Source of the DNA: Oligoflexia bacterium
Lineage (GTDB): Bacteria; Bdellovibrionota_G; JALEGL01
NCBI GenBank assembly: GCA_035326705.1
Contig: DAOLES010000001.1
Coordinates: 124,001-188,000 of the forward strand
Direction: 5' to 3'
Length of the DNA: 64,000 nt
The notes beneath the pieces are model-generated. The model saw only the letters and a list, made by a program, of their open reading frames with translations. It was not told the DNA's origin and ran no database searches. This document shows, in pieces, positions 8,070 through 18,189 of this stretch. Within the stretch, counting starts at the first letter, position 1; each line of letters begins with the position of its first letter. The position numbers and the translations under genes were made by a program.

Positions 8070-9353
8070 ATGCAAAGAGAGCAAATAGTTCAGTTAAGTG
8101 AAGAACAGCAGAATGCGATGAACACAATTGTTGAGGAAGGTAATTATTTTATTACTGGCCCCGCAGGAGCAGGTAAAAGCTTTTTTGTTAAATATTATAT
8201 CACTCAACTACTGAAGAAGTATTCTAAAAAAGAAATCGTTGTTCTTGGTAGTACAGGCGCGGCCGCAATTTTGGTGGGGGGGAGAACTTTCCATAGTTTT
8301 TTTGGTTTAGGGATAGGCCAAGGCACACATGAGCAAATCGTTAGTAGAGCTGTGGACAATAAACGGGTTGCATGGCGTTTACGCAAAGCAAGAGTTATTA
8401 TTATTGATGAAGTATCTATGATACCAGGACAGCTTTTGGCTGCTTCGGAGCATGTTGCAAGACTTGTAAGAGAAACTGACCAGCCATGGGGTGGTTTAAA
8501 AATAATATGTGTTGGAGATTTTGCGCAATTGCCTCCGGTATCACAAGACTATCAAAAGCCTTGGGCCTTTATGCATCCAGTTTGGCAGTACAGTGGTTTT
8601 GAGCCAATTATTTTTGATAAAAGTATACGCAGCGAAGACGCATATTTTTTAGAACATCTACATCAAATTAGAAAAGGTACATTTTCACAAACCACAGCTA
8701 GTTTTTTAGATAGTTTGATGGAGCATGAGCAAAAAGAATTTTCTACGCACTTGTATGCTAGAAAAAATCAAGTGGCTGCCTACAATGCTGCAAAACTAAA
8801 TGAAATAGATGAGAGCAGTAGTTTTTTTACTACAGTTTATCAAGGGAATGAACGTTATTTAGAAGGCTTTAAAAGAAGTTTACCTATTGAGGATATTATT
8901 GAACTTAAAGTGGGTGCTTTGGTGATGATTAGAATCAATGATCCTAAAATGCGCTATGTTAATGGTACGCTTGCAAGGGTTGTTAAAACTGAACCTGAAC
9001 TACTCCATTTGTTGACTGAAAAAGGACAAACAATTGAACTTGAAAAAGTAAAATTTTCTTTGCTTAATGCTGACGCGGAAATTGCATTAACTGCTGAAAA
9101 TTTTCCTGTGAGCTTGGCTTGGGCTTCAACCATTCATAAAATCCAGGGTGCAACAATAGATAGAATTAGGGTTGGGATAGAAAACTTATGGGAACCGGGG
9201 CAGGCTTATGTTGCTTTATCAAGAGTAAGAAAAGCAGAAGATATTGAGTTGATCTCATGGGATGAAAAGAGTCTTATGGCAGATCCTATGGTGATGCAGT
9301 TTTATGATGAAGGGTGTCCAGTTGATTTTAGTGATAGGTTTGAGATTTTCTAA
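8070..9353 (+). CDS. Pif1/RecD-like superfamily 1B DNA helicase (AAA family ATPase)
   Basis: An ATP-dependent helicase of about 427 residues. Walker A is GPAGAGKS and Walker B IIIDEVSM; then come GDFAQLPPV (motif III), a KSIRS segment (motif IV region) and the C-terminal UvrD-like part with ASTIHKIQGATIDRIRV and AYVALSRV (motifs V and VI). These motifs and the size fit short bacterial Pif1-like helicases that unwind 5'-3', acting at forks or recombination intermediates. The frame is open from ATG 8043, but that codon abuts the terminator and has no ribosome binding site, so I prefer ATG 8070 (MQREQIVQLSEEQ). The start is uncertain by tens of bases. Confidence 0.9.
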   Translation: MQREQIVQLSEEQQNAMNTIVEEGNYFITGPAGAGKSFFVKYYITQLLKKYSKKEIVVLGSTGAAAILVGGRTFHSFFGLGIGQGTHEQIVSRAVDNKRVAWRLRKARVIIIDEVSMIPGQLLAASEHVARLVRETDQPWGGLKIICVGDFAQLPPVSQDYQKPWAFMHPVWQYSGFEPIIFDKSIRSEDAYFLEHLHQIRKGTFSQTTASFLDSLMEHEQKEFSTHLYARKNQVAAYNAAKLNEIDESSSFFTTVYQGNERYLEGFKRSLPIEDIIELKVGALVMIRINDPKMRYVNGTLARVVKTEPELLHLLTEKGQTIELEKVKFSLLNADAEIALTAENFPVSLAWASTIHKIQGATIDRIRVGIENLWEPGQAYVALSRVRKAEDIELISWDEKSLMADPMVMQFYDEGCPVDFSDRFEIF

Positions 9354-9377
9354 AAAAAGTCGCAGTATTTAACTTAA

Positions 9378-9389
9378 GTATACGTATAC
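9378..9389. repeat. 12-base perfect palindrome between helicase and glycosyltransferase genes
   Basis: GTATACGTATAC is a perfect palindrome lying in the 89-base gap between the helicase stop and the glycosyltransferase start. It could be a binding site for a dimeric regulator, but it is short and has no second copy that I noticed in the window. Confidence 0.3.
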
Positions 9390-9442
9390 AGTCTTGAATT
9401 TATTGATCTATACTTGGAATGAAATTTGCTTTATAGTGACCT

Positions 9443-10102
9443 ATGTTAGCACTCATGGAAAAGCTTTTTAGAAAACAAGTAAAAGCCAGTATAATTTTAC
9501 CAACATATAATAGAAAAAATTTTTTAAAACGAGCTATAAACTCAGTATTAATGCAAGAATATATGCATTGGGAGTTGATCATTGTAGATGATGGAAGCAC
9601 AGATGGTACGTATCAGTATTTGTGGCAAAATTATAATCAGTTCACCAACATTAAAATACTACAAATTCAAAACTCTGGACCTGCAATTGCAATGAATATT
9701 GGAGCCAAAGAGGCCACTGGAGAAATATTATTTTTTTTAGGAAGCGATGATGCGATAGTTAATAATCATCTATCTTTTAGGATGAAAATGCATATTCAAA
9801 ACCCTAATACAGATATATTTCATGGTGGCATAAAAGTTATTGGTGATCATTGGGTGGTAGATAAATACAATCCAGGGCAAAAAGTTAATATTTATCAATG
9901 TTTTGCTGGAGGCACTTTTTCTGTCAAAAAACGTGTTTTTCATACGTTAAATGGGTTTAAAAATTTAAAGTTTGCATCAGATACAGATTTTATTGAAAGA
10001 GCAATAAAACAATTTCAAGTTACAAAAATAGATCTTCCCACAACTTATATTTATTACCGAGACCATGATAATACGATAACAAAAAATATACTCTCAGATT
10101 AA
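9443..10102 (+). CDS. Glycosyltransferase family 2
   Basis: A 219-residue GT-A transferase: SIILPTYNRKNFLKRAINSVL, nucleotide-sugar-binding IIVDDGSTDGT (47-57) and a DxD-equivalent LGSDD near residue 98, then a second half with FAGGTFSVKKRVF and SDTDFIERA, typical of GT2 acceptor-side regions. No membrane segment is seen. The sugar and acceptor are unknown; a role in lipopolysaccharide or capsule synthesis is likely from the family. A second ATG at 9455 is a possible start. It stands alone between the helicase and the tolC-like gene, without a surrounding polysaccharide cluster. Confidence 0.88.
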   Translation: MLALMEKLFRKQVKASIILPTYNRKNFLKRAINSVLMQEYMHWELIIVDDGSTDGTYQYLWQNYNQFTNIKILQIQNSGPAIAMNIGAKEATGEILFFLGSDDAIVNNHLSFRMKMHIQNPNTDIFHGGIKVIGDHWVVDKYNPGQKVNIYQCFAGGTFSVKKRVFHTLNGFKNLKFASDTDFIERAIKQFQVTKIDLPTTYIYYRDHDNTITKNILSD

Positions 10103-10141
10103 AAAACAAGCTTTTTTGCCTGGAAAAGGTATATAGGCCGC

Positions 10142-11608
10142 ATGCACTTAGAAAAACTTTACCGAGTTTTGGTTTTGGCCAATGTGCTTTTTTTTAGCTC
10201 TTATAGTCAAGCGCAAACTGTGGTTGACCTGTCTATAAATAATATTTTTCAACGTCTTGAGCGTGTATCGTTTGACTATCAATTGGCGGTGCTAGAAACT
10301 AAAATTTTAGAAAGCCAGCGTGAAAGCCTTTTAGGAGTATATGATCCAACCCTGAATACGCAATTGGGCTATCAATTGGATGCCAGTGATCCAGTTAATG
10401 CTGTTTTTGGTACTCGTAATGATACATTATCCTATACTGCGAATGTTCAAAAAAACTTTAAATATGGTACTTCTGTAGAGTTTGGATTTTTAGGTTCTAG
10501 TCAATCTAGTAATAGTCCTTTTGTTGCCCTTGATCCAGCAATCGATAATCAATGGTATTTGAAATTAAGACAGTCACTGTGGAAAAACGGCTTAGGTGGA
10601 AATATTATTCGTGAAATAAAAGCGCTTGAGAATAGAACTGAAGGTTCAAAAATATTAAGCCAAAGAAGAAAAGAAATGCTTTTGGCCAGTATATTATTAA
10701 GTATTGTTCAATTAGAATACAGTAACAGTGAACAATTAATTTTAAGTCAAGCCTATCAAAGAGCTTTAGACTTGTACGATAACACAGAAAAAAGACGGCG
10801 TTTAGGAGTAGCTAATAAATCTGATGTTATGGCAAGTTCTGCTAATACTTTGACTAGAGAGCAAAATCTGCAACAGTCTGACAGTCAGTACAGTAATGCC
10901 TGTAGAGAACTTTTGTATTTACTTGCATACAATTTAGATCAATACCAATGTAAAAGAAATAACTCTCTGGATGTCAAGATTTGGCAATATCTAGAACAGT
11001 CAAAACCGGATGCTCAACATGGAGAACTGATTAAAATTGAAAAAGATATTTTAGCCCAACAATTAATTGTTGAAACATTTAAGAATCGTTTAAAGCCAGA
11101 TTTAAACTTAATTTTAGAACTTGCCTCCAACGGAGTTAATGATGATTGGGCAGCATCCTTTAAAGAAAGCTTAAGTGTGAGTAACCCTAATTTTTTTGCA
11201 GGTATAGAACTCAGTGTCCCCTTAGGGAACAAAAAAAACAAAAATGATCTTAAACGTGAAAAAATCATCAATGATCAATTGAAATTACAACTACAACGTT
11301 TACAGTTAATGATAGAGAAAGACTATTTAAATGCGTATCAAAACTATAAGGGCTATAAAAAACAATGGGAGCTTTCACTTAAGCAAGTTGATATTGAAGA
11401 AAAAAAATTAAAAGAAAAAGATAATGATTTTAAGATAGGTCGCGCAGAAATTGCAGATGTTATTTTATATCAACAAGATGTTTTAAGTGCTCAATTGAAT
11501 GTTAAACGAAATGAAACTCAGATGCATATTGCAATGATTAATAAAGCATTGGCTGAAGGTAGTTTACTTAATTTATTGAAGGAAGCTCAAAATAGGAACA
11601 AGCAATGA
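10142..11608 (+). CDS. TolC-family outer membrane efflux protein
   Basis: A 488-residue protein with a Sec signal peptide (about residues 1-24, ending SYSQAQ) and two repeats of the outer-membrane efflux protein fold, seen as long heptad-rich helices (about 180-260 and 390-480). The motif GIELSVPLGNKKNKNDLKREK is the second-repeat strand-to-helix junction of TolC proteins. It forms a trimeric outer-membrane and periplasmic channel. Its stop overlaps the start of the RND pump gene (ATGA, 11605-11608), so the two should work together. No membrane-fusion protein gene accompanies them. Confidence 0.92.
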   Translation: MHLEKLYRVLVLANVLFFSSYSQAQTVVDLSINNIFQRLERVSFDYQLAVLETKILESQRESLLGVYDPTLNTQLGYQLDASDPVNAVFGTRNDTLSYTANVQKNFKYGTSVEFGFLGSSQSSNSPFVALDPAIDNQWYLKLRQSLWKNGLGGNIIREIKALENRTEGSKILSQRRKEMLLASILLSIVQLEYSNSEQLILSQAYQRALDLYDNTEKRRRLGVANKSDVMASSANTLTREQNLQQSDSQYSNACRELLYLLAYNLDQYQCKRNNSLDVKIWQYLEQSKPDAQHGELIKIEKDILAQQLIVETFKNRLKPDLNLILELASNGVNDDWAASFKESLSVSNPNFFAGIELSVPLGNKKNKNDLKREKIINDQLKLQLQRLQLMIEKDYLNAYQNYKGYKKQWELSLKQVDIEEKKLKEKDNDFKIGRAEIADVILYQQDVLSAQLNVKRNETQMHIAMINKALAEGSLLNLLKEAQNRNKQ

Positions 11609-14600
11609 AGTGGGTAGAGTTCTCAGTTAAAAATAGTTTAGTGGTTAACTTGTTGGCTGTGTTTGTGACGGTAGCCGGGTTGCTTACTGCTTTATCTATG
11701 AATAGAGAAGCTTTTCCTTTATTTTCATTTGATATTGTTTCTATAAATACACGTTATCCAGGAGCTACACCTGAGGAAGTTGAAAAATTAATTACCCAAC
11801 CTATAGAAGAAGAGCTCAGAAGCATAGCTGATTTAGATAAAGTTGAGTCTATTTCAGCTGAAGGATACAGTTTAATTTATGTAACCATTGATTCCGATGC
11901 TAAAAATAAAAGTAGAATAGTTACAGAAATTCAACAGGCTGTAGATAGGGTAGAAGGTTTGCCTGCAGATCTAGAGGATGATCCAATAGCTACAGAAATA
12001 CGAACTCAAGATAGCCCTATTATAGAACTAGTTTTGTTTGGTGATATGAACCGAGTTGATTTGCAAGCTCAGGCAGAAGAAATTGAAAAGCAGTTATTAG
12101 ATATCCCTTTGGTTGCGGATATTCAAAGGAAAGGCTGGAAAGAACAAGAGATTTGGGTAGAGCTAAACCCTAAAAAACTTAACCTTTATCAACTTTCAAT
12201 TAATGAAGTCTCAGATGCAATTAAAGCAAGAAATATCAATGTTCCCGGAGGAATCTTTGATGATGGTAACCAAGAACTTTTAGTTAGAACCAATGCTGAG
12301 TTTACAAAACCTGAAGAAATTGATGAAATTGTTGTAAGAGCCAATACCTCTGGAAGAGTGATTCAAGTTAAAGATGTAGGCCAGGCACGCTATGCTTTTG
12401 AAGATGCGGACACTACTGTTCGAGTCAATGGTGAAAACTCAGTGAGCTTAGTGGTGGTTAAAAAAGCTGTTGGAGATACAATTAACTTGGTTGAACAAGT
12501 ACAACGAGTTACAGAAAACTTTATAGAGAACTCGCATTCAAAAATTCAATACAGCTTTATCAATGATGTTTCTGTTTATGTTAAACGAAGGCTTAACATT
12601 TTATTGAGCAATGGTTGGATTGGGTTACTGCTGGTTATTATATCATTGTTTGTATTTTTAAGCCCACGTGTAGCTTTATGGACAGCTTTAGGCTTACCCA
12701 TGGCTATGGGTATGGGTTTATGGATGATGGGGGTTTTTGACATTACCATTAACTTGATTTCTATGTTTGGGTTGATTCTGATTTTAGGGATGCTGGTTGA
12801 TGATAGTATTGTTGTTGCTGAGAGTATTTATAGATTTTTGGAGCAAGGAAAAAGTCCAGTTGAAGCAGCTATTTTAGGGACAAAAGAAGTTGTTAAACCT
12901 GTTATTATGACTGTTTTAACAACTGTGGTATTTTTCTTGCCTTTGGCTTTTATGTCAGGGATTTTTGGAAAATTTCTTAAACCTATACCCATTGTGGTTA
13001 TTATTACTTTATTAGCAAGCTTGGTAGAGTGTTTTATTATTTTGCCTAGCCATTTAGCAGATTTCGGTGCAAGTAAAAAACACAAAGCTGATCCTTCTGG
13101 AATTAAGACAAAACAATACTCAAAATGGTTTGAAGCATTTAAAGATTTTTATGGTCGATGCATGCAATTAATTTTTAGAGCTTATTTTTTAGTTACAGTA
13201 TTGGCAATAGTAATATTGGTGGGGGGGATTTATCATGGCATAAAGACTACACCAATTAATCTCTTTCCGGGAAAAGATATTGAAATCTTTTTTGTAAGGG
13301 CAGAAGGTAAAGTAGGTACTGCTTTAAAAGTAACTGAAGAAAAAATAAAACAAATAGAAAATTTAATTAAAGATCTACCTAAAGATGAGCTTAAAGATTA
13401 TGCAACACAGATTGGTTTGGTGCAACAAGATCCTAATGATCCAGCAACCTTGAGAGGTAGTCATGTTGCCCAAATTGCTGTTTATCTGACAGCAAAAGAA
13501 AAAAGAGAAAGAGAAACCAAACAAATAACTGATCAACTTAGGGAGAAAATAAAAAGTATTCAAGGTTTTGAGAGAGTTTGGATTGATGAGGTAAAGCCGG
13601 GCCCACCACAAGGGAAAGCAGTAAGTTTAAGAATAAGAGGGCCAAATTTTGAAACCTCTAGAGAAATCGTTGCTCAAATTAAAGAGGATTTAAAAAACAC
13701 TCCTGGTGTTAGAGATATTAGGGATGATTTTGAGCCGGGTAAAAAAGAAGTTCAAGTACTTCTTAATGAAAAAAATATTGCTCGAGCGTCTTTATCTCCA
13801 TTAATGGTTGCTAAAACCGTTAGATCGGCAGTGGATGGTGATTTAGCTGCTGTCATTAAAGAAGGTGAAGATGAGGTTAATGTTTTTGTAAAGCTGGATG
13901 AAAACTTAAACTCATCGTATAAAGTTTTAAACGATATGTATGTCAAGAATCCCTTTGGCTTTCAAGTACCACTTTCTAAGCTTGTGTCTTTTAATGAAGG
14001 GCAAAGTATTAGTCAAATCAAACATTACGACTTTAAACGGGTAGTAGGGGTGAGTGCAAATATAGACGAAGATGTCACCAGTTCAAAAGAGGTCAACGAG
14101 ACAATTCGAAAAAAATACAGTAATTTGGGGCAAAAATATTTTGGCTACGATTTATTTTTTGGAGGAGAGGAAAAAGATACACAAGAATCTTTAGATAGTT
14201 TGATGCGTGCGGCAGTATTAGCCTTAATGATGGCATTTTTTATTTTAGCAGCGGCATTTAATTCATTATCACAACCGTTATTGATTTTATTGGCTATTCC
14301 CTATGGTTTATTTGCAGCGATATACGCATTAAAATTTCATGATGAACCTTTAAGCTTTTTAGCGTTTTTGGGTTTAATTGGTTTATCTGGGGTGACCGTT
14401 AATGATTCAGTTATTTTGATTGATTATATCAACCAAACAAGAAAGACCTGTGAAGACAAAGTAGAAGCTGTTTTGATAGCTTGTAAAACCAGGCTTAGAC
14501 CAGTTATCCTGACCAGTGTTACAACAGTTTTAGGTTTAGCACCCGTTGCATATGGTGTTGGTGGAAATGACCCCTTTTTAAAACCTATGGCATTAACCAT

Positions 14601-14706
14601 GACTTGGGGCCTGGCTTTTGGCACTGTGTTAACCTTAGTTTTAATTCCCTGTGCTTATCTGAGCTTGGATAGTTTTATATCTATTTTTAAAAGAAATAGG
14701 CAATAA
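11605..14706 (+). CDS. RND superfamily efflux transporter permease (AcrB-like)
   Basis: A 1033-residue inner-membrane pump of the AcrB/HAE type. It has the duplicated layout of one N-terminal helix, a large periplasmic porter domain, six helices (about 330-560), a second porter domain and final helices. The porter start (FPLFSFDIVSINTRYPGATPEEVE, here shortened) and TM4 with the proton-relay aspartate pair in GMLVDDSIVVAES are clear. It probably exports drugs, lipids or other hydrophobic compounds through the TolC-like partner just upstream, whose gene it overlaps by four bases. The usual periplasmic adaptor (HlyD/AcrA type) is missing from the operon. Confidence 0.94.
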   Translation: MKWVEFSVKNSLVVNLLAVFVTVAGLLTALSMNREAFPLFSFDIVSINTRYPGATPEEVEKLITQPIEEELRSIADLDKVESISAEGYSLIYVTIDSDAKNKSRIVTEIQQAVDRVEGLPADLEDDPIATEIRTQDSPIIELVLFGDMNRVDLQAQAEEIEKQLLDIPLVADIQRKGWKEQEIWVELNPKKLNLYQLSINEVSDAIKARNINVPGGIFDDGNQELLVRTNAEFTKPEEIDEIVVRANTSGRVIQVKDVGQARYAFEDADTTVRVNGENSVSLVVVKKAVGDTINLVEQVQRVTENFIENSHSKIQYSFINDVSVYVKRRLNILLSNGWIGLLLVIISLFVFLSPRVALWTALGLPMAMGMGLWMMGVFDITINLISMFGLILILGMLVDDSIVVAESIYRFLEQGKSPVEAAILGTKEVVKPVIMTVLTTVVFFLPLAFMSGIFGKFLKPIPIVVIITLLASLVECFIILPSHLADFGASKKHKADPSGIKTKQYSKWFEAFKDFYGRCMQLIFRAYFLVTVLAIVILVGGIYHGIKTTPINLFPGKDIEIFFVRAEGKVGTALKVTEEKIKQIENLIKDLPKDELKDYATQIGLVQQDPNDPATLRGSHVAQIAVYLTAKEKRERETKQITDQLREKIKSIQGFERVWIDEVKPGPPQGKAVSLRIRGPNFETSREIVAQIKEDLKNTPGVRDIRDDFEPGKKEVQVLLNEKNIARASLSPLMVAKTVRSAVDGDLAAVIKEGEDEVNVFVKLDENLNSSYKVLNDMYVKNPFGFQVPLSKLVSFNEGQSISQIKHYDFKRVVGVSANIDEDVTSSKEVNETIRKKYSNLGQKYFGYDLFFGGEEKDTQESLDSLMRAAVLALMMAFFILAAAFNSLSQPLLILLAIPYGLFAAIYALKFHDEPLSFLAFLGLIGLSGVTVNDSVILIDYINQTRKTCEDKVEAVLIACKTRLRPVILTSVTTVLGLAPVAYGVGGNDPFLKPMALTMTWGLAFGTVLTLVLIPCAYLSLDSFISIFKRNRQ

Positions 14707-14777
14707 TAAAATTTATTTTTATGCTAACTAATTAAAAAATGTTTAAATCTTTTACTAAATATTGATACTCAATGAAC

Positions 14778-16445
14778 TCATAGTTCATAAATATCATATT
14801 GTGGGTCCCACATTTTTGCTTCTATGATATCTCTACTTTTACTGTTAAATGGATTACGGTTAATGCCTAGTCTGTCAGCTTCTTCCCAAACTCTGTAGGC
14901 AATGTTTTTACTGGTTTCTCTAAGTTTTGATAAAGGAGGGAGCAATTGTCCTTTGTCAATATCATCTTGTGTCATCATTTCACCAATTGCTTTTGCAGCT
15001 ACAGTAAACATACCTTCTGTGATGGTTCTTGTTCCAGATACAATAGCGCCTAAACCTATACCAGGAAATACATATACGTTGTTACCTTGGCTGATTGTGT
15101 AAAGTGTGTTTTTATATTCAACTTTTCCAAATGGGCTGCCGGTAGCAACAATTGCCTTTCCATCTGACCATTCTATGAGATCTTGAGGCGTTGCTTCAGA
15201 ATTAGTGTTAGGGTTTGAAAAAGGAAAAATAATGGGAGTCTCAGTATAAGAAAGCATGCAATTAACTATTGTTTTATTGATTAAGCCTTTTTGTCCTGAG
15301 GTACCAATAATGATTGTAGGTTTGTATTTTTTAACCATGGTTTCAAGATTGTTTAAATCTTCGGTTTGAATATTATACTGTTCTTGCGTAGTTTTTGACC
15401 AAGCAAGCGTTTGTTTTTCTTCATCATGATCAGGATCTTCAATTAATAACCCCTTGCTATCAGTGAGCGCAATGCGAGTGTTGATTTCTTGTTTGCTTAA
15501 TTTTTTAAATTGGTAATATTGTTTTAATAGGTCAGCAATGCCCAAACCAGCAGCTCCAGCTCCAACAATAAGTACTCTATGGTTTAGCAGTTTAGTTTTT
15601 GTTTTTTTACAGGCGGATCGCATACAAGCCATTGCAACAGCAGCGGTACCTTGGATGTCATCATTAAAGTTTGGAATTCTGTTTTTATGTCTTTTCAACA
15701 GCATGGAAGCATTTTCTTTTTTAAAGTCTTCCCATTGGATCAATGCTTTTGGAAAAACTTGCTTAACAGCAAAAACAAATTCATCTAGGATTTCTTTATA
15801 GTTACTGCCTTCAATTCTTTTTTGTGGCCAGCCAAGATACTTTTTGTCATTGAGTAAGTCTTGATTGTTGGTTCCTAAATCAAGACTGATCGCTAATGTT
15901 TGTGATGGATGGATGCCTGCTGCAATCACATACAGAGCAAGCTTTCCAATAGGAATCCCCATGCCTCCTGCTCCTAAGTCTCCTAAACCTAAAATACGTT
16001 CATTGTCGGTCACAACAATCAAACGAATATTTTTATTAGGATAATTCTCTAAGGTTTCAAGAATAGACCCTTTATGGTCTGGCGTGATCCAAACTCCTTG
16101 CATTTGTCTATATATGTGACTGAACTTTTGACATGCTTCTCCTACAGTCGGTGTATAAACAATTGGCATAAGCTCGTCTAAATATGTACTTAGAACTTTA
16201 TAATACAAAGTTTCATTGCGGTTTTGTAGAGCAACCAATGCAATATGTTTTTCTAAGTCAGAGTTTTTCTTTTGGATTTCATCATATATACGTTGGCATT
16301 GCTCATCTAAAGTACTTACTCTGTGAGGTAGTAAACCATTTAGTTTAAATTTTGCTCGCTCTTCTTTACTGAATGCTGTTCCTTTATTAAGTTTTGGGTT
16401 ACTAAGTAACGCTGTGCCAAAACTGTTTATCTTAATGGTTTTCAT
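14778..16445 (-). CDS. maeA: NAD-type malic enzyme (malate dehydrogenase, decarboxylating)
   Basis: A 555-residue large-type malic enzyme converting malate to pyruvate and CO2 with reduction of NAD(P). Family motifs are present: YTPTVGEACQ, the catalytic-lysine region GLGDLGAGGMGIPIGKLALY, metal-binding FNDDIQGTAAV, the dinucleotide fold GAGAAGLGIADLL and SNPNTNSEATPQD. Length fits the MaeA/eukaryotic-like class, not the 430-residue MaeB class. Start ATG 16445 is preceded by GGAG six bases upstream; the longer frame from 16457 would begin inside that site. It lies 50 bases downstream of the glutamate-synthase-like gene and converges with the RND gene. Cofactor preference is not visible from sequence. 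Confidence 0.93.
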   Translation of the reverse strand: MKTIKINSFGTALLSNPKLNKGTAFSKEERAKFKLNGLLPHRVSTLDEQCQRIYDEIQKKNSDLEKHIALVALQNRNETLYYKVLSTYLDELMPIVYTPTVGEACQKFSHIYRQMQGVWITPDHKGSILETLENYPNKNIRLIVVTDNERILGLGDLGAGGMGIPIGKLALYVIAAGIHPSQTLAISLDLGTNNQDLLNDKKYLGWPQKRIEGSNYKEILDEFVFAVKQVFPKALIQWEDFKKENASMLLKRHKNRIPNFNDDIQGTAAVAMACMRSACKKTKTKLLNHRVLIVGAGAAGLGIADLLKQYYQFKKLSKQEINTRIALTDSKGLLIEDPDHDEEKQTLAWSKTTQEQYNIQTEDLNNLETMVKKYKPTIIIGTSGQKGLINKTIVNCMLSYTETPIIFPFSNPNTNSEATPQDLIEWSDGKAIVATGSPFGKVEYKNTLYTISQGNNVYVFPGIGLGAIVSGTRTITEGMFTVAAKAIGEMMTQDDIDKGQLLPPLSKLRETSKNIAYRVWEEADRLGINRNPFNSKSRDIIEAKMWDPQYDIYEL

Positions 16446-16495
16446 TATGGACTCCATTTAAAGTATAATAGTAAAATATACGCTAGAAAAATTAA

Positions 16496-18091
16496 TCAAT
16501 CGCCAGACATAACATGTTTGTATGTTGATGGAAATGGCTTTTTTAACAATATTCCTTTTTCTATTTTAGGAAATAATTGTGCATAATTTTTAACATGAGT
16601 TGGATCTACACGCCTAAAAATATGTTCTGGTTTAAGTTGACAGGGGGTGTCTAAGCCCATAGAACTTAACATTTCACCAAAACATTTTAAGGTCTCTTTA
16701 TGAAACTCCGCAATCCGTTTTGCTTTTAAATCAACATCTAAACCTTTTACCAAGCTTTGTTTTTGTGTGGCAACACCTGTAGGACAGGTGTTGTTATTGC
16801 ATTTAAGTGCTTGGATACAACCCAGAGCTAGCATCATTGCGCGTGCGCTGTAGCAGGCATCAGCACCCAGAGCAATTAATTTTACCATATGAAAACTTGT
16901 AAGCACTTTGCCGGATGCCAAAACTTTTATTTTATCTCTAATATCAAATCCACATAGTGTTTGGTGAGCAAATACAAGACCATCAATTAAAGGCATTCCC
17001 ACAGAGTTTGTGTATTCAATTGGAGCAGCTCCTGTACCACCTTCTCCACCGTCAATGGCAAAATAGTCGGGATATATGCCGGTTTTAAGAATACTTTTAC
17101 AGATATCAATAAATTCACTGGGTTTACCTACGCATAGTTTTATGCCTACAGGTTTGCCCCCACTCAATTCCCTTAAGTTTTGGATAAAGTGTAGCATTTC
17201 TGTAGTATTTGAAAATGCAGAATGCGAAGGCGGAGATAAAACATCTTGCCCCATAGGAACTTTTCTAATGGCTGCCAATTCAGGGGTTAATTTCTTTGCT
17301 GGCAGTATACCTCCATGTCCTGGCTTTGCTCCTTGTGATAATTTAAGCTCGATGACTTTAATATTTGGATGGCTTGCTTGATCCTTAAAGTTTTCAGGAC
17401 AAAAATCACCATTTTGTTTTCTTGCACCAAAATAACCTGTTCCGATTTGCCAAATTAAATCTCCACCATACTTTAAGTGGTAAGGTGAAACTCCTCCTTC
17501 ACCGGTATTGTGAGCAAAGTTTCCAATTTTTGCACCTTTGTTTAAGGCCATAATAGCATTGCTACTTAATGAACCAAAGCTCATGGCTGATATGTTAAGT
17601 AAACTCATGCTGTAGGGTTGTTTGCACTGTTGGTTACCCAAACTAAATTTCAAGTGATGTTCAAAAAATGGCTTGGTAAAAATGGAGTGGCTGACCCATT
17701 CATAACCTTCTTCATATACATCTCTTTTGGTTCCAAAAGGGACAGTATCCAATTGATCTTTAGATCGTTGATAAACCACAGATCTATATTCACGGTTGAT
17801 GGGGGCACCATTGGTATCAGATTCAATAAAATATTGACTGATTTCTGGGCGAATATTTTCAAAGATATATCTTAAATGCCCTAAAATTGGGAAGTTACGA
17901 AGTATGGTATGTTTTTTTTGAACAACATCCCATAAAGCAATAAAAGTTAGAGGTATCAGTATGTATAGAAAACCAAGATAAACTTTTGATAACTGACTCA
18001 GCAAAAAGATAAACAGATAAAGTGCAATAATAACTGAAAATATCAATGTTCTCATGAACACATAAATGAATGACTTGGGTGATCTTGTCAA
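16496..18091 (-). CDS. FMN-binding glutamate synthase family protein, membrane-anchored
   Basis: A 531-residue protein. Two N-terminal hydrophobic segments (about residues 13-55) precede a GltB-like FMN barrel: SAMSFGSLSSNA, GEGGVSPYH, KLSQGAKPGHGG, IDGGEGGTGAAP and the Fe-S cysteine cluster in KCNNNTCPTGVATQ. This is the archaeal-type single-domain form: it has the synthase and Fe-S parts but no glutamine amidotransferase domain. Homologues are annotated as glutamate synthase, yet the ammonia source and true substrate are unproven. The membrane anchor suggests electron transfer to a membrane carrier (inference). Start could be 18055 (MRTLIFSV), 12 residues in. Confidence 0.9.
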   Translation of the reverse strand: MTRSPKSFIYVFMRTLIFSVIIALYLFIFLLSQLSKVYLGFLYILIPLTFIALWDVVQKKHTILRNFPILGHLRYIFENIRPEISQYFIESDTNGAPINREYRSVVYQRSKDQLDTVPFGTKRDVYEEGYEWVSHSIFTKPFFEHHLKFSLGNQQCKQPYSMSLLNISAMSFGSLSSNAIMALNKGAKIGNFAHNTGEGGVSPYHLKYGGDLIWQIGTGYFGARKQNGDFCPENFKDQASHPNIKVIELKLSQGAKPGHGGILPAKKLTPELAAIRKVPMGQDVLSPPSHSAFSNTTEMLHFIQNLRELSGGKPVGIKLCVGKPSEFIDICKSILKTGIYPDYFAIDGGEGGTGAAPIEYTNSVGMPLIDGLVFAHQTLCGFDIRDKIKVLASGKVLTSFHMVKLIALGADACYSARAMMLALGCIQALKCNNNTCPTGVATQKQSLVKGLDVDLKAKRIAEFHKETLKCFGEMLSSMGLDTPCQLKPEHIFRRVDPTHVKNYAQLFPKIEKGILLKKPFPSTYKHVMSGD

Positions 18092-18189
18092 AAATAATAG
18101 TGAGCAATAATTTAATTTATATTTTAAGAAAGATGTTTAATTTTATTTAAATTGTTGACGCATAAAAAAAATTACGATTAGCAGGTTCA

